A stretch of DNA of 64,000 nucleotides from Desulfuromonas sp. Its GTDB lineage: Bacteria > Desulfobacterota > Desulfuromonadia > Desulfuromonadales > Geopsychrobacteraceae. Of the stretch, positions 34,801-43,019 are shown in pieces (position 1 is the stretch's first letter; every line of letters begins with the position of its first letter). The stretch lies in the NCBI GenBank assembly GCA_002868865.1, contig PKUC01000054.1, positions 1-64,000 of the forward strand, read 5' to 3'. The translations under genes were made by a program, and so were the position numbers. The notes below the pieces were generated by a model. That model saw only the letters and a program-made list of their open reading frames with translations, was not told where the DNA came from and searched no databases.

Positions 34801-34851
34801 CGGGCTCCACGAAAGAAAAAGACGCCTGAACCGGACGCCTCGAAGGATTAA
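31804..34851 (+). CDS. rne: Ribonuclease E/G family endoribonuclease with very long Lys/Ala/Glu/Pro-rich tail
   Basis: Residues 1-500 are the RNase E/G catalytic half: an S1-like domain with insert (KGNIYKAVVSRVEPGLQAAFVDYG), 5' sensor region, catalytic Asp residues in AIDVNSGK and VVIDFIDMRD, and the Zn-link CPHCQGKG. It cleaves AU-rich single-stranded RNA in mRNA decay and rRNA/tRNA processing. Residues about 510-1015 are low complexity, with an arginine-rich patch (RKRRRRRRRRSRK) and many K-x-P-A-x-K repeats mixed with acidic stretches. Such tails usually scaffold degradosome partners or bind RNA. ATG 31804 has AAGG seven nt upstream and is preferred to 31741. Confidence 0.9.
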   Translation: MSKKMLINASHPEENRVAIVVDGILSDLDIEIAGQEQTKGNIYKAVVSRVEPGLQAAFVDYGSEKMGFLQIGEIHPSLYPDHENTDPRNRPRINEILKRGQEILVQIVKEERGTKGAALTTFLSLAGRYMVLMPDSKTKGVSRKITNESERKLLKKTMAALDLPEGTGYIVRTAGIGKEQDELKRDFDYLVSLYAGIIAHKEKVKAPAQIYQESNLVIRSIRDYFSSEMDEVLIDDPRVYNEAKDFFRLVMPDQGGLVRQHRERRPIFSRFQIEDQIDGLTRNQIPLPSGGSIVIDQTEALVAIDVNSGKMSSESGIEATAGKTNLEAAAEVGRQLRLRDLGGLVVIDFIDMRDRKRIRDVEQALKYSLRDDKAKVTVGRISQFGLLEMSRQRIKAALSVGASLECPHCQGKGQIKSIEAQAIALLRQIHASASKGQIGTIQVKAPFDVAIYLLNEKRQSLSDLEKQLNLSIRISGHTDFIPGQTELEMTKREKLPQDDHEQAPISHTNRAEEPAAEATSEETDDKKESSDTAEETEAEETGRKRRRRRRRRSRKDTPQATEETAAVESTSDQPDQTEEPEPKNEPASPEMETKEEAPAQKRGLRSDAKPQQEIDERTAEAPSTAAAGPDKAPDEKTAAAAASDERPKRTRSKRAPARRKQGDSVSETAAEAPTSAETAAPEEVEGGEKKAPTKRASAPRKTTRKPAKAKQTEQLEETEAAAAPPAEESTPTEAESKPKRRPTKKSTSGATPKQPAVKKTRTTATKETAPLPSAESEPAAEKPKRAPRKKKTDEASASETEPAVTDQTVTPAAKARKPAPRKKATPKQKTTATEQAVTASEEQQSQQKAKTPRKKAAAKTAPKAAPQQDQSGTEATEKTAPARKKPARKKTTTSETTAITAAPAPEAAPAETEDSAPKKATARRKTVKKEAGTTDSGESPPPKRKTTRKSAAKAEEDKPSAEQTPKKTTKKAAPKRTATQKTEVAEDDASSPQEKPVRKRAPRKKKTPEPDASKD

Positions 34852-35729
34852 TCGGTTCCCACATCGTCAAAAACCGTGGCAGCAAAACGTACCAGCTCGT
34901 CCGGCCAGGGGCTTTCAACCGTCAACGGCGCAGCACTGAACGGATCCACGAAGGAGAGCCGCGCACAGTGCAGGCACATGCGCGGCAGATGTGGTGGTGC
35001 GGGGCCTCCGTAACGACCGTCACCGAAAATGGGATGTCCGGCAGCTGCCAGATGACGGCGGATCTGGTGCTGTCGACCGGTCCCGATTTGCAGCTGAAGA
35101 AAAGACGCTGACTCACTGCGTTTCAGAGCAAAAAAGTCGGTATCTGCGCTCCGGACCTTCCCCTTGCTCAGCAGCGCACCGCTAAACCGGCCCGCCCCGG
35201 CAGTCCTACCGGCCACCAGAGCCAAATAACACTTCTCCACACTGCGGCGCATAAACAAGCGGCCCAATTCCGCGCAGGCCTGCTTCCCCTTGCCAAAAAG
35301 CACCGGCCCCGACGTCCCGACATCGAGGCGATGGATCGGCGCGACGGAGAAGCGATCTCCCCGTTCCGCCAGCAGATCGAGAACCTGTTGAGTCAGGTTA
35401 TTCTGCTCATGACCGACACTGCTATGCACCGCCAATCCCGCCGGCTTGTCAACGGCAAGGATCTCACGACTCTCATAGAGCACCTTCGGTCTGCTCTTAT
35501 CCGCGACAGGAACCATCAGAAACTCCCGCAGACGAGCACTGTCCGGCAGTGAAATCCTATCACCCGGTTGCAGCCGATACGTCCGCGCAACCGCTACTCC
35601 GTCGCTTTTAACGACCCTGTCCTTCTTGAGCAATTGATTGAGATAACCGATCGGCGCGGCAGGAACACACCGTGCCAGAAACTCCAGCACTTCCTGCCCT
35701 GCTTCCTCTTCCGTTACTGTCCACTGCAT
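34848..35729 (-). CDS. RluA-family RNA pseudouridine synthase
   Basis: A 293-aa enzyme with an S4-like N-terminal part (AAPIGYLNQLLKKDRVVKSDGV) and the RluA catalytic domain: ESREILAVDKPAGLAVHS, IHRLDVGTSGPVLF with the catalytic Asp, and RQHQIRRHLAAAGHPIFGDGRYGG. It isomerises specific uridines in rRNA or tRNA; the target site cannot be told from sequence. The start at 35729 (AAAGG upstream) is preferred to 35840, which would run into the Smr gene. Its stop shares the palindrome TTAA with the RNase stop. Confidence 0.88.
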   Translation of the reverse strand: MQWTVTEEEAGQEVLEFLARCVPAAPIGYLNQLLKKDRVVKSDGVAVARTYRLQPGDRISLPDSARLREFLMVPVADKSRPKVLYESREILAVDKPAGLAVHSSVGHEQNNLTQQVLDLLAERGDRFSVAPIHRLDVGTSGPVLFGKGKQACAELGRLFMRRSVEKCYLALVAGRTAGAGRFSGALLSKGKVRSADTDFFALKRSESASFLQLQIGTGRQHQIRRHLAAAGHPIFGDGRYGGPAPPHLPRMCLHCARLSFVDPFSAAPLTVESPWPDELVRFAATVFDDVGTD

Positions 35730-35733
35730 CGCA

Positions 35734-36417
35734 TCAGCCTTTAAGAAAAACCACAAGGGCCCCGGCGCCACCCAGATGCTTGGGGGCAGGCATCCACTCC
35801 ACGACAGATGCACGCAGTTCATCCCGCAGCACCCGCTCAACCTCGTTGCGAACTACCGGTTCTCCCGCGGAATGCAGCCCCCGACCGGTGATGATCAACA
35901 CCACCTGGCAGCCCTGTCGTTTCATATCGTCCAGAAAGAAACGGACCCGATCAACGACCTGATACCGGAAACTGCCATGCAGATCGAGGGTCGCCTCCGG
36001 TTGCAACTGTCCCCGCTTGAGTTGACGTGCGCGACGGGGCTGAGCCTGAGGAAGAGACTCTTGAGCGCCCCAGGAGTCCTCAAAGCGAACATCCATCTCT
36101 CCGAGCGCAGCGAGGAATTGATCCTCTTCGCTCCGAGGTTCGTCCTCATGAGCTAAGGGCCTAAGTTCAGTAGCAGGGGACCGTTGCTCCCCTTCAGAAT
36201 CGTCAGGACCGGCCCTCTGGACTCCGAGCATCTTCATCTCACGGGCAAACAGCTCCTCTGCAGATATCTCCGGTACCGGTTGTGGCGGATTCTCAGGTCG
36301 AGGGACATCTTCCCTCACGGTCTTTTTTTCGTCGGACGCAGACAGCCCCTTCAGAGAACTGAAGGGGCTGCTGGAAAAGTGTCGTGACTGTTGTGTGGTC
36401 TTTTTCTTTTTGCCCAC
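35734..36417 (-). CDS. Smr-domain protein
   Basis: A 227-aa protein with a basic N-terminus (MGKKKKTTQQ), a disordered acidic middle, and a C-terminal Smr domain from about 135: ATLDLHGSFRYQV (the DLHG motif), QVVLIITGRGLHSAG and AVVEWMPA-like sequence (ASVVEWMPAPKHLGGAGALVVFLKG). Stand-alone Smr proteins are nucleases acting on DNA or on ribosome-associated mRNA (SmrB type). The start is GTG at 36417 with AGGAG seven nt upstream. It ends 4 nt before the pseudouridine synthase start, so the two are probably co-transcribed. Confidence 0.85.
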   Translation of the reverse strand: MGKKKKTTQQSRHFSSSPFSSLKGLSASDEKKTVREDVPRPENPPQPVPEISAEELFAREMKMLGVQRAGPDDSEGEQRSPATELRPLAHEDEPRSEEDQFLAALGEMDVRFEDSWGAQESLPQAQPRRARQLKRGQLQPEATLDLHGSFRYQVVDRVRFFLDDMKRQGCQVVLIITGRGLHSAGEPVVRNEVERVLRDELRASVVEWMPAPKHLGGAGALVVFLKG

Positions 36418-36437
36418 AGAGAGACTCCTGGATGGCG

Positions 36438-37163
36438 CTAGCGGCGCACCATCTTACGGCGCCCGGTCATCGCCTTGGTCTGCTTCTTGATGATGGCACC
36501 GGGCTTTTCAAGATGGAACTGAAACCAGAGATCCCCGTAAGACTTCATCTTCATCTTTTTCCCCTCACGGAGCAGCTCAAGGTTATCGGTCAGGCGTTGA
36601 TCGGAGCACCCTTTTTTCTGGGCCTTTTCCAGAACGGAGATCGCCTTGCTGCGTTCTCCGCACTTATCCAGGCAGTACGCATACAACGCCCACAACAGCG
36701 ACTCTTTTTTGCTGGCGGATGTCGCCTTATCGAAAGTTTCGATCATCTTGCCGGTCTTGTTTTTCTTCATGTAGGTGACGCCGAGCATCCCCATCGCGAT
36801 CCAGTTGCGGACAAAGCTTTTTTCCAGATAGGGGAACGCTCCGGCAAAATCCCGCTTGAGATAGAGGATAGTCCCGATCTGCGAGTTGATCTGAGTTTTG
36901 ACATAGAACTGCCAGTTACTGAACTTGAAGCCGTCCTGCAGGGCCTTGATCGCTTTCTCCGCACGATTGGCCTGAACATCGCGCTGTGCGCTTTCCATCA
37001 ACGCGCCGACCTGCTTCATCACATAGCGTGAAATCAAAAAATAGCAGAGTGCAAAGACGACCAGCGAGACGGCCACCGCAATCCAAGCATCCTGCCCTGC
37101 GACCTGATTGATGACAAACGAAACAACCAGGGAGAGCACTGCGGAAATAATCAGATTATACAT
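36438..37163 (-). CDS. Membrane-anchored helical-repeat protein
   Basis: A 241-aa protein of unrecognised family. Residues 1-48 hold two hydrophobic helices (LIISAVLSLVVSFVIN and WIAVAVSLVVFALCYFLIS). The remainder is helical and TPR-like (AEKAIKALQDGFKFSNWQFYV, DFAGAFPYLEKSF, LLWALYAYCLDKCGERSKAISVLEKAQKKG) and ends very basic (KKQTKAMTGRRKMVRR). This suggests an inner-membrane protein with a soluble repeat domain for protein contacts. It lies 20 nt upstream of the Smr gene on the same strand. Function unknown. Confidence 0.7.
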   Translation of the reverse strand: MYNLIISAVLSLVVSFVINQVAGQDAWIAVAVSLVVFALCYFLISRYVMKQVGALMESAQRDVQANRAEKAIKALQDGFKFSNWQFYVKTQINSQIGTILYLKRDFAGAFPYLEKSFVRNWIAMGMLGVTYMKKNKTGKMIETFDKATSASKKESLLWALYAYCLDKCGERSKAISVLEKAQKKGCSDQRLTDNLELLREGKKMKMKSYGDLWFQFHLEKPGAIIKKQTKAMTGRRKMVRR

Positions 37164-37282
37164 TGAGACAAATGTCCTTTCAGATAAGTCAGAGGCGAAG
37201 ATTCACTCTGAAAACAGGGTGCGGAACTCTAACAATCCAACCCTAAAATGTCAAAATTTAGTCCATCGGCCAACAGCCGCAC

Positions 37283-38902
37283 TCAACCACGTTGCGAACC
37301 GGTAACCAGCAGGGTCAGCTTCTGCCCCGGTTGCAGCATGTGAGATCGACCCAGACCGTTCCAGTCACGGATCTGATCAAGTTCTACATCAAACTGGCGC
37401 CCGATCCCCCACAAGGTGTCACCACGCTGAACCTGATAGACCAGCTTACGGACCGGACCACTGCCGCCCAACGACTTGCGCCGCGGAGCCGACACCGCCA
37501 GAACCTGGCCGGGACGCAGCAGGTTGCTCCAGCCCAGCCGATTCCAGACTCTGAGCTGTTTTTCGCTGACATCAAAACGCTGCGAAATCGTCCACAAGCT
37601 GTCCCCTTTGCGCACGGTATAACTGGTGCGCCGGCTGCGGGCATAATCATCGGCCATCTCGTCGATCGGCAGGCTGCTGAAACCCTCCTGCAGCGGCAGA
37701 ATAAGATCATCGCCGATCTGAAGAGCGCGGGGGTTACGGATATCGTTGAGCGCGATGATGTCGTCCACCTGAATGCGATAACGTTTGGCCAACGCCCGCA
37801 GGGTATCCCCACGAGCAATCTGATGACGATGATAGCGGGCACGTTGTTCTACCGGCAGCTGCGCATAGCCCTGTTCTATCTTTTCAGCGGAACCGACCGG
37901 CACACGCAGTTGATAATCGGTCACCCCCGGTGGCGTACACCAACGCTTGAGCTCGGGGTTCAGGCGTTTTAGCTGATCGTAATCGATGTCACCCAACCGG
38001 GCGATCAGGTCAAGATCGGTGGTCGATGCCAGGGTGATCATCTCGTAGTCCTGCGGACCATGATAATCCAGGTCGGCAAATCCATAAGCGTCCAGGTCAC
38101 GAACAATCATCAGCGCTGCGATTAACTTCGGCAGGTAATTTTTGGTTTCCTCCTGCAGGACACGCCCTTCTGTCAACGCCCAGAAATCACGGCTGCCCCG
38201 CTCACGGATCGCCTTATTGATTTTCCCACCACCGGCATTATAGGCCGCAGCCGCCAGATACCAATCGCCGTCGAACCTGCGGTTCAGATCTTTGAGAAAA
38301 CGGGCGGCGGCAAATGTCGCCTTTTCGATGTCGCGACGTTCGTCACACCACCAGTCGTTTCGCAGCCCGTACATAGCCCCGGTACTCTCAATAAACTGCC
38401 AAGGCCCTACGGCATGCGCCCAACTGTAAGCACGCTCGTTAAATCCCGATTCGATCATCGCCAGATAGGCCAGATCAAGCGGCACCCCTTCACGGGCAAA
38501 GATCAGCTGAATCCGCGGGATATGACTGGCGGCGCGGCGCAACCAGAGAGAAAACGAGCGGCGGCCGTTTCCGGTGTAATAGGATAACAGCTTCTCAACC
38601 CTGCGGTGCTGAGTCAGGGGGAAGTCTCCGGCATAGGGGAGCGGGACGGCCACCGGCTGCAAGTAGGACTCGACAATCTCAGGGAGAGGCTTCGAAGCGG
38701 ACTCTACCAACGTGCCGACAAGCAGTGGATGTCCCTCTTCGGGCTTGGTCCCCTCTTCACGCACCACTTCGGAAATGGCTGCAGCCAGCGGCGCGGTCGC
38801 CGCGGGGGCTGAAGATCGGGCGGCATCCCGCGCTACATCAGCCCGAGGCAGACAGGCCGAACAGAGCAAAACCAGAACGCAGAAGAAAAAAAACCTCAAC
38901 AT
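37283..38902 (-). CDS. mltD: Membrane-bound lytic transglycosylase D-type with three LysM repeats
   Basis: A 539-aa envelope protein with a hydrophobic export signal ending in LLCSAC (possible lipobox). The SLT domain spans about 115-280: IPRIQLIFAREGVPLDLAYLAMIESGFNERAYSWAHAVGPWQF with the catalytic Glu, and AAAYNAGGGKINKAI. Three LysM modules follow: HQIARGDTLRALAKRY, YTVRKGDSLWTISQRF and YQVQRGDTLWGIGRQF. It cleaves peptidoglycan glycan strands to 1,6-anhydro products. ATG 38902 with GGAG six nt upstream is preferred to the ORF-track start. It stands apart from its neighbours. Confidence 0.92.
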   Translation of the reverse strand: MLRFFFFCVLVLLCSACLPRADVARDAARSSAPAATAPLAAAISEVVREEGTKPEEGHPLLVGTLVESASKPLPEIVESYLQPVAVPLPYAGDFPLTQHRRVEKLLSYYTGNGRRSFSLWLRRAASHIPRIQLIFAREGVPLDLAYLAMIESGFNERAYSWAHAVGPWQFIESTGAMYGLRNDWWCDERRDIEKATFAAARFLKDLNRRFDGDWYLAAAAYNAGGGKINKAIRERGSRDFWALTEGRVLQEETKNYLPKLIAALMIVRDLDAYGFADLDYHGPQDYEMITLASTTDLDLIARLGDIDYDQLKRLNPELKRWCTPPGVTDYQLRVPVGSAEKIEQGYAQLPVEQRARYHRHQIARGDTLRALAKRYRIQVDDIIALNDIRNPRALQIGDDLILPLQEGFSSLPIDEMADDYARSRRTSYTVRKGDSLWTISQRFDVSEKQLRVWNRLGWSNLLRPGQVLAVSAPRRKSLGGSGPVRKLVYQVQRGDTLWGIGRQFDVELDQIRDWNGLGRSHMLQPGQKLTLLVTGSQRG

Positions 38903-39001
38903 ACAAAACTCCGGATTTAGATTCACAGGGCGATAAACCCGAAACCTTCTTAAAGACGGAATCAACCCGACACAGATCGCGAAAAACTAGCGAAAAACCG
39001 G

Positions 39002-40654
39002 CTAAAAGTCAACGCTATCAGGATCATCACAACGTTCATCGGGCCAGAAGCGCCGCTCCAGTTCTTCGATGAGCGGGGAAAGGCTGGATTTGTCCAGCGC
39101 ACTGACCGCGAGGGCTTCGAAACGACGGCAGAACGCTTTGAGTTCCAGGGCAGGAGCCTGATCACTCTTGTTGAAGACCAGCAGGCGGGGTCGGTTGCCC
39201 AGGTCGAGATCACCGAGGATTTTTTCGACCGAACGGATCTGATCTTCAAAGCGCGGGTTGGACACATCCACCAGATGCAACAGCAGGTCGGCGTCTTCCA
39301 GCTCTTCGAGAGTCGCCTTGAACGCTCCGACCAAACTCGGCGGCAGGTCGCGAATAAAACCGACCGTGTCGGTGATAATAACCTCGCGATCGAGGGGGAA
39401 CCGTAACCGCCGGGTGGAGGTATCGAGGGTGGCAAACAGCAGATTTTCGGTGAACACTTCACTACGGGTCAAAGCGTTGAGCAAGGTCGATTTGCCTGCA
39501 TTGGTGTAGCCGATAATCGAGACAATCGGCAACCCGGCCCGTACCCGCTTCTGGCGCCGCTGCTGCCGTCCGCGGCCGAGGCTGTCCAACTCTTTCTCCA
39601 GGCGGGTAATCCGATCACGGGTACGCCGCCGATCGATCTCCAGCTTGGTTTCACCGGGGCCACGACCGCCGATTCCTCCCATCAGGCGCGACAGCGCGGT
39701 CCCCTTTCCTGACAGTCGTGGCAGGATGTACTTCAGCTGGGCCAGCTCCACCTGAACTTTACCGTCCCGCGACTGGGCGCGGCGGGCAAAGATGTCAAGA
39801 ATCAACTGGGTGCGATCTATGACCTTCATCTCTGTCATCTCGGAGATAGAACGTACCTGATTGGGGCTTAAGTCCTGATCAAAAACCAGCAGGGTGGCAC
39901 GCTGCTGCAAGGCGCGGATCACGATCTCCCGCAGCTTCCCCTCACCGACCAGATAACGGGGATTCATTTTGCGCGGCCGCTGAATCACCTGATCGAGCAC
40001 CACGAGATCAGCGGTACGTGCCAATTCGGTCAGTTCGGCCATCGAATCTTTGACCTGAGCCATAGACCGTTGCCCGACGCTGATCAGGATCGCCCGCTCC
40101 CGCCCATCGGACAGGTCCACCGTCTCCGCGGCGACCCGCTCCATCTCCTGATCAAGTGCGCCGATAAACGCGGAAAAATCGAGATCGAGTTGGTGACTTG
40201 CCGCGACCTGAACCCGTTCGATCTGCGCCGCCTGTGTGGTCGGCAACAGATGGGCATATTCCAAGCGGCCGGGCAGACCCGATTCAGACACCCCCAGTGC
40301 GACCATAACGTCGAGGCGCAACAACTCAAGGTCGGTCAGGTCATCCCGGGACAGAGGCTCCTGCTTGAGATGGGTATGGATACACCGCAACCCGCGCAGA
40401 CCGCTACGCCCCAAGGCAAAACCAGACAGATCGGGGATGACGATCTCACGGTCGTCTCCGACAATAACGTGTTTAACCACCCCGGCCCGATCGACAATCA
40501 CACCGATCTGGCGATGAATCTGATGAGAGAGTTCGGTCAGATAGCGGGCTAGGTCCTGATGAATTAGCAAGTCGGTAGGAACCTTGCGGCGATAGATACG
40601 CTCCAGCGCCTGAACCTGGCTGGCTTTCAGACCATTTGTTTTTCCATAAACCAT
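39002..40654 (-). CDS. hflX: Ribosome-associated GTPase HflX
   Basis: A 550-aa Obg-HflX-type GTPase. The HflX domain has MNPRYLVGEGKLREI, LVFDQDLSPNQVRSISE, DRTQLILDIFARRAQSRDGKVQVELAQLKY and GGIGGRGPGETKLE with a coiled coil, then the G domain: G1 GYTNAGKSTLLNAL, G3 DTVGFIRDLP, G4 NKSD. The N-terminal roughly 160 residues are an extension found in longer HflX proteins. HflX splits stalled 70S ribosomes and is linked to stress. The Shine-Dalgarno before ATG 40654 is poor. It is separated from fabI by a terminator. Confidence 0.93.
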   Translation of the reverse strand: MVYGKTNGLKASQVQALERIYRRKVPTDLLIHQDLARYLTELSHQIHRQIGVIVDRAGVVKHVIVGDDREIVIPDLSGFALGRSGLRGLRCIHTHLKQEPLSRDDLTDLELLRLDVMVALGVSESGLPGRLEYAHLLPTTQAAQIERVQVAASHQLDLDFSAFIGALDQEMERVAAETVDLSDGRERAILISVGQRSMAQVKDSMAELTELARTADLVVLDQVIQRPRKMNPRYLVGEGKLREIVIRALQQRATLLVFDQDLSPNQVRSISEMTEMKVIDRTQLILDIFARRAQSRDGKVQVELAQLKYILPRLSGKGTALSRLMGGIGGRGPGETKLEIDRRRTRDRITRLEKELDSLGRGRQQRRQKRVRAGLPIVSIIGYTNAGKSTLLNALTRSEVFTENLLFATLDTSTRRLRFPLDREVIITDTVGFIRDLPPSLVGAFKATLEELEDADLLLHLVDVSNPRFEDQIRSVEKILGDLDLGNRPRLLVFNKSDQAPALELKAFCRRFEALAVSALDKSSLSPLIEELERRFWPDERCDDPDSVDF

Positions 40655-40681
40655 AAAAGAAATTTTACCCGCATAAAGAGG

Positions 40682-40704
40682 AAAGGCCCCGGACGGGGCC
40701 TTTT
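40682..40704 (-). terminator. Rho-independent terminator between fabI and hflX
   Basis: AAAGGCCCC-GGA-CGGGGCCTTTT is a perfect GC stem flanked by A and T runs on both sides. It is 31 nt after the fabI stop and 28 nt before the hflX start, so it ends fabI transcription on the minus strand. Confidence 0.8.
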
Positions 40705-40734
40705 CAATCTACATAATGTGTTGGAGAGCCAGAG

Positions 40735-41502
40735 TCACCCGGCGTTGTTACTGAACCCCGCGTCAACATAATGGACTTCACCGGTCACCGCAGTCGACAG
40801 ATCGGACAACAGATACAGGGTCGACTTACCGACCTCATCCTGAGTCACCAGACGCTTGAGCGGAGAACGCTGCTCTGCAATCGACAGTTTTTCTTTGAAA
40901 TTTGAGATCCCCGACGCCGCCAGGGTTTTGATCGGCCCCGCAGAAACCGCATTGACGCGAATGCCGCGTTCGCCGAGTTCTGCCGCCAGATAGCGAACGG
41001 ATGATTCCAGCGCCGCCTTGGCAACCCCCATGACGTTGTATTGCGGGACAGAGCGCACCGAACCGAGATAGGTCATGGTGACGATGCTGCCGCCATCGTT
41101 CATGATCGGCAACGCATGCCGGGTCATGGAAACCAGCGAATAGGCGCTGACATCGAGCGCCAGTTGAAACCCTTCGCGGGATGTTTCACTGAACGGTTTT
41201 TTCAAATCTTCCCGATTGGCAAAAGCGACCGCATGAACGAAAAAATCGATCTTCCCCCAGCGCTCTTCCAGTGCGGAGAAAACAGCCGCAAGTTCGGTTT
41301 CGTTCATCACGTCGCAGGGCAGGATAATCTCAGAACCGAGGCTCTCCGCCAGTGGTCGAACGCGCTTTTCCAGGGCTTCGTTCATGTAAGTAAAAGCCAG
41401 CTCTGCGCCCGCTTCTTTCAACTGCTGCGCAATCCCCCAGGCGATACTTTTATCATTGGCCAAGCCGAAGATGATACCGCGCTTCCCAGTCATAATGCCC
41501 AT
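40735..41502 (-). CDS. fabI: Enoyl-[acyl-carrier-protein] reductase (NADH)
   Basis: A 255-aa SDR-fold enzyme that catalyses the last reduction of type II fatty-acid elongation. It has the FabI-type N-terminus GKRGIIFGLANDKSIAWGIAQQLKEAGAELAFTY, FVHAVAFANREDLKKPF, and the Y-x6-K active site in PQYNVMGVAKAALE, with VNAVSAGPIKTLAASGI after it. ATG has AAGGAG eight nt upstream. It appears monocistronic. Confidence 0.96.
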   Translation of the reverse strand: MGIMTGKRGIIFGLANDKSIAWGIAQQLKEAGAELAFTYMNEALEKRVRPLAESLGSEIILPCDVMNETELAAVFSALEERWGKIDFFVHAVAFANREDLKKPFSETSREGFQLALDVSAYSLVSMTRHALPIMNDGGSIVTMTYLGSVRSVPQYNVMGVAKAALESSVRYLAAELGERGIRVNAVSAGPIKTLAASGISNFKEKLSIAEQRSPLKRLVTQDEVGKSTLYLLSDLSTAVTGEVHYVDAGFSNNAG

Positions 41503-41605
41503 TCAATTTTCTCCTTATGTTCAGATATAAAAACCGCTGTTCTTTTTAACAAAACTCCGACACAAAGGCAAGCACCGCAGCTCTAGGGTCTTGAACAACC
41601 GGAGC

Positions 41606-42811
41606 TTATATGCGCTGAGCTTTGACACTGATAACATACTTCAGATAGTTCCCCTCGGGAAAGGTTACCGGACAGGGGAAGTCTTCGGGCTGGCTGCTGC
41701 GAAAAATCGTCCTTAACTCACAACCGGCCTCCAGGCTTCCCCGCCGCAATTCCTTGAGATACGCCGTCATATCGGTTTTCTGATGATTTGACGAGCTGAT
41801 CAGCAGCCCACCATCGCTGAGCAACGGCAGGGTTTCCGCTACCAGTCGCGATGTCCCACGCTGTGTGGAAAACCGACTGTTGCGGGTGGTCGAAAAAGAG
41901 GGAGGATCGAACAGGATAACATCAAATATCCGTTTGTCTTTCCGCAACCGCGCCAGCTCCTTGAAGACATCACCGACGATAAATTCATGCTGTCTGGGAT
42001 TGAGTCGGTTCAGCGCAAAGTTATCCTGCGCCTGCTGCAGATAGGTCGCCGACACATCGACACTGGTGACCTGGCGCGCACCGGCGACCGCCGCCGCCAC
42101 CGAAAAGGCACCGGTAAAGGCAAAAAGGTTGAGGACGCGCTTCCCCTTGGCCCGCGCCATCAGATCCTGACGATGGCGGCGTTGATCAGGGAAAATGCCG
42201 GTATTCAAGCCCTGGCGGAGATCGACATGGAACGACAGGCCGTTCTCACGAACCACCAGCGGCACCGGAGCGGCCTCCCCCCAGCACAGCTCGCTGTATG
42301 CCTTGTCGGACCGCTTCGCTTCGAGCTGACGCGTTTCCTGTGGCCGGCGTTTGCGATAGATCCCCTGCGGCTGGAGCTGATGACGCAACACCTTCACCAG
42401 CAGCGGCAAATAGGGTGACCATGCCTGACTATACAGCTGAATCATCAGATAATCCCCATAACGATCGACGGTCAACCCGGGCAATCCGTCCCCTTCTCCG
42501 TTGATGAGCCGGTAAGCGTCGGTCTCATCGAGCAGAGTGTGCTGCGTCCGCAAATCGACAGCAGCCCGAACCCGGGTTGTCAGCCACTCCACATCCAGGC
42601 TGATCTGACGATAGGCCAGGATCCGGGCAACGATCCTGTCGTCAGGATCGAGCAGCGCGGTCGCAAGAAACTGGTTCTTATCATCCACCAGCGCTCCCAA
42701 CTCCCCCGCCTTCGTCTTCGGCCATTTACGGGTGTAACGATCAGCCAGCACCCAGGGGTGGCCAAGCTGCAACATGCGCGCGGTCTCAGGGCCGACGATG
42801 TACTGTTTCAT
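41606..42811 (-). CDS. rlmI: Class I SAM-dependent rRNA large-subunit methyltransferase, RlmI-like
   Basis: A 401-aa protein with an N-terminal PUA-like domain (HPWVLADRYTRKWPKTKAGELGALVDDKNQFLATALLDPDD), a central EEHEH-like domain (YRLINGEGDGLPGLTVDRYGDYL) and a Rossmann methyltransferase with VLNLFAFTGAFSVAAAVAGA and FDVILFDPPSFS. This is the RlmI layout, which makes m5C1962 in 23S rRNA. ATG 42811 with GGAG nine nt upstream is chosen over GTG 42826. The exact target base is by analogy. Confidence 0.85.
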   Translation of the reverse strand: MKQYIVGPETARMLQLGHPWVLADRYTRKWPKTKAGELGALVDDKNQFLATALLDPDDRIVARILAYRQISLDVEWLTTRVRAAVDLRTQHTLLDETDAYRLINGEGDGLPGLTVDRYGDYLMIQLYSQAWSPYLPLLVKVLRHQLQPQGIYRKRRPQETRQLEAKRSDKAYSELCWGEAAPVPLVVRENGLSFHVDLRQGLNTGIFPDQRRHRQDLMARAKGKRVLNLFAFTGAFSVAAAVAGARQVTSVDVSATYLQQAQDNFALNRLNPRQHEFIVGDVFKELARLRKDKRIFDVILFDPPSFSTTRNSRFSTQRGTSRLVAETLPLLSDGGLLISSSNHQKTDMTAYLKELRRGSLEAGCELRTIFRSSQPEDFPCPVTFPEGNYLKYVISVKAQRI

Positions 42812-42987
42812 AAAAAACAACTCCACAACTAAAATTTTCTACACAAAATCGATTTTTGCGAATTGTAACCGAGCAGGACCACCACTCCAAGCGTTCTTAT
42901 CAAACCGCATGAAAGAGGGCAAGCCGACATCAGCGTGCAAAAAATACCGTTTCAGTCAAAGTTAACCGAGACATTTTTGTTCACAAT

Positions 42988-42995
42988 GCTATACT
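42988..42995 (+). promoter_or_regulatory. Candidate extended -10 promoter before the methyltransferase gene
   Basis: TGCTATACT matches an extended -10 about 25 nt upstream of the methyltransferase start. No clear -35 is seen. Read by eye. Confidence 0.45.
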
Positions 42996-43019
42996 GCATC
43001 GCATCAAGGGAGGAACCGG

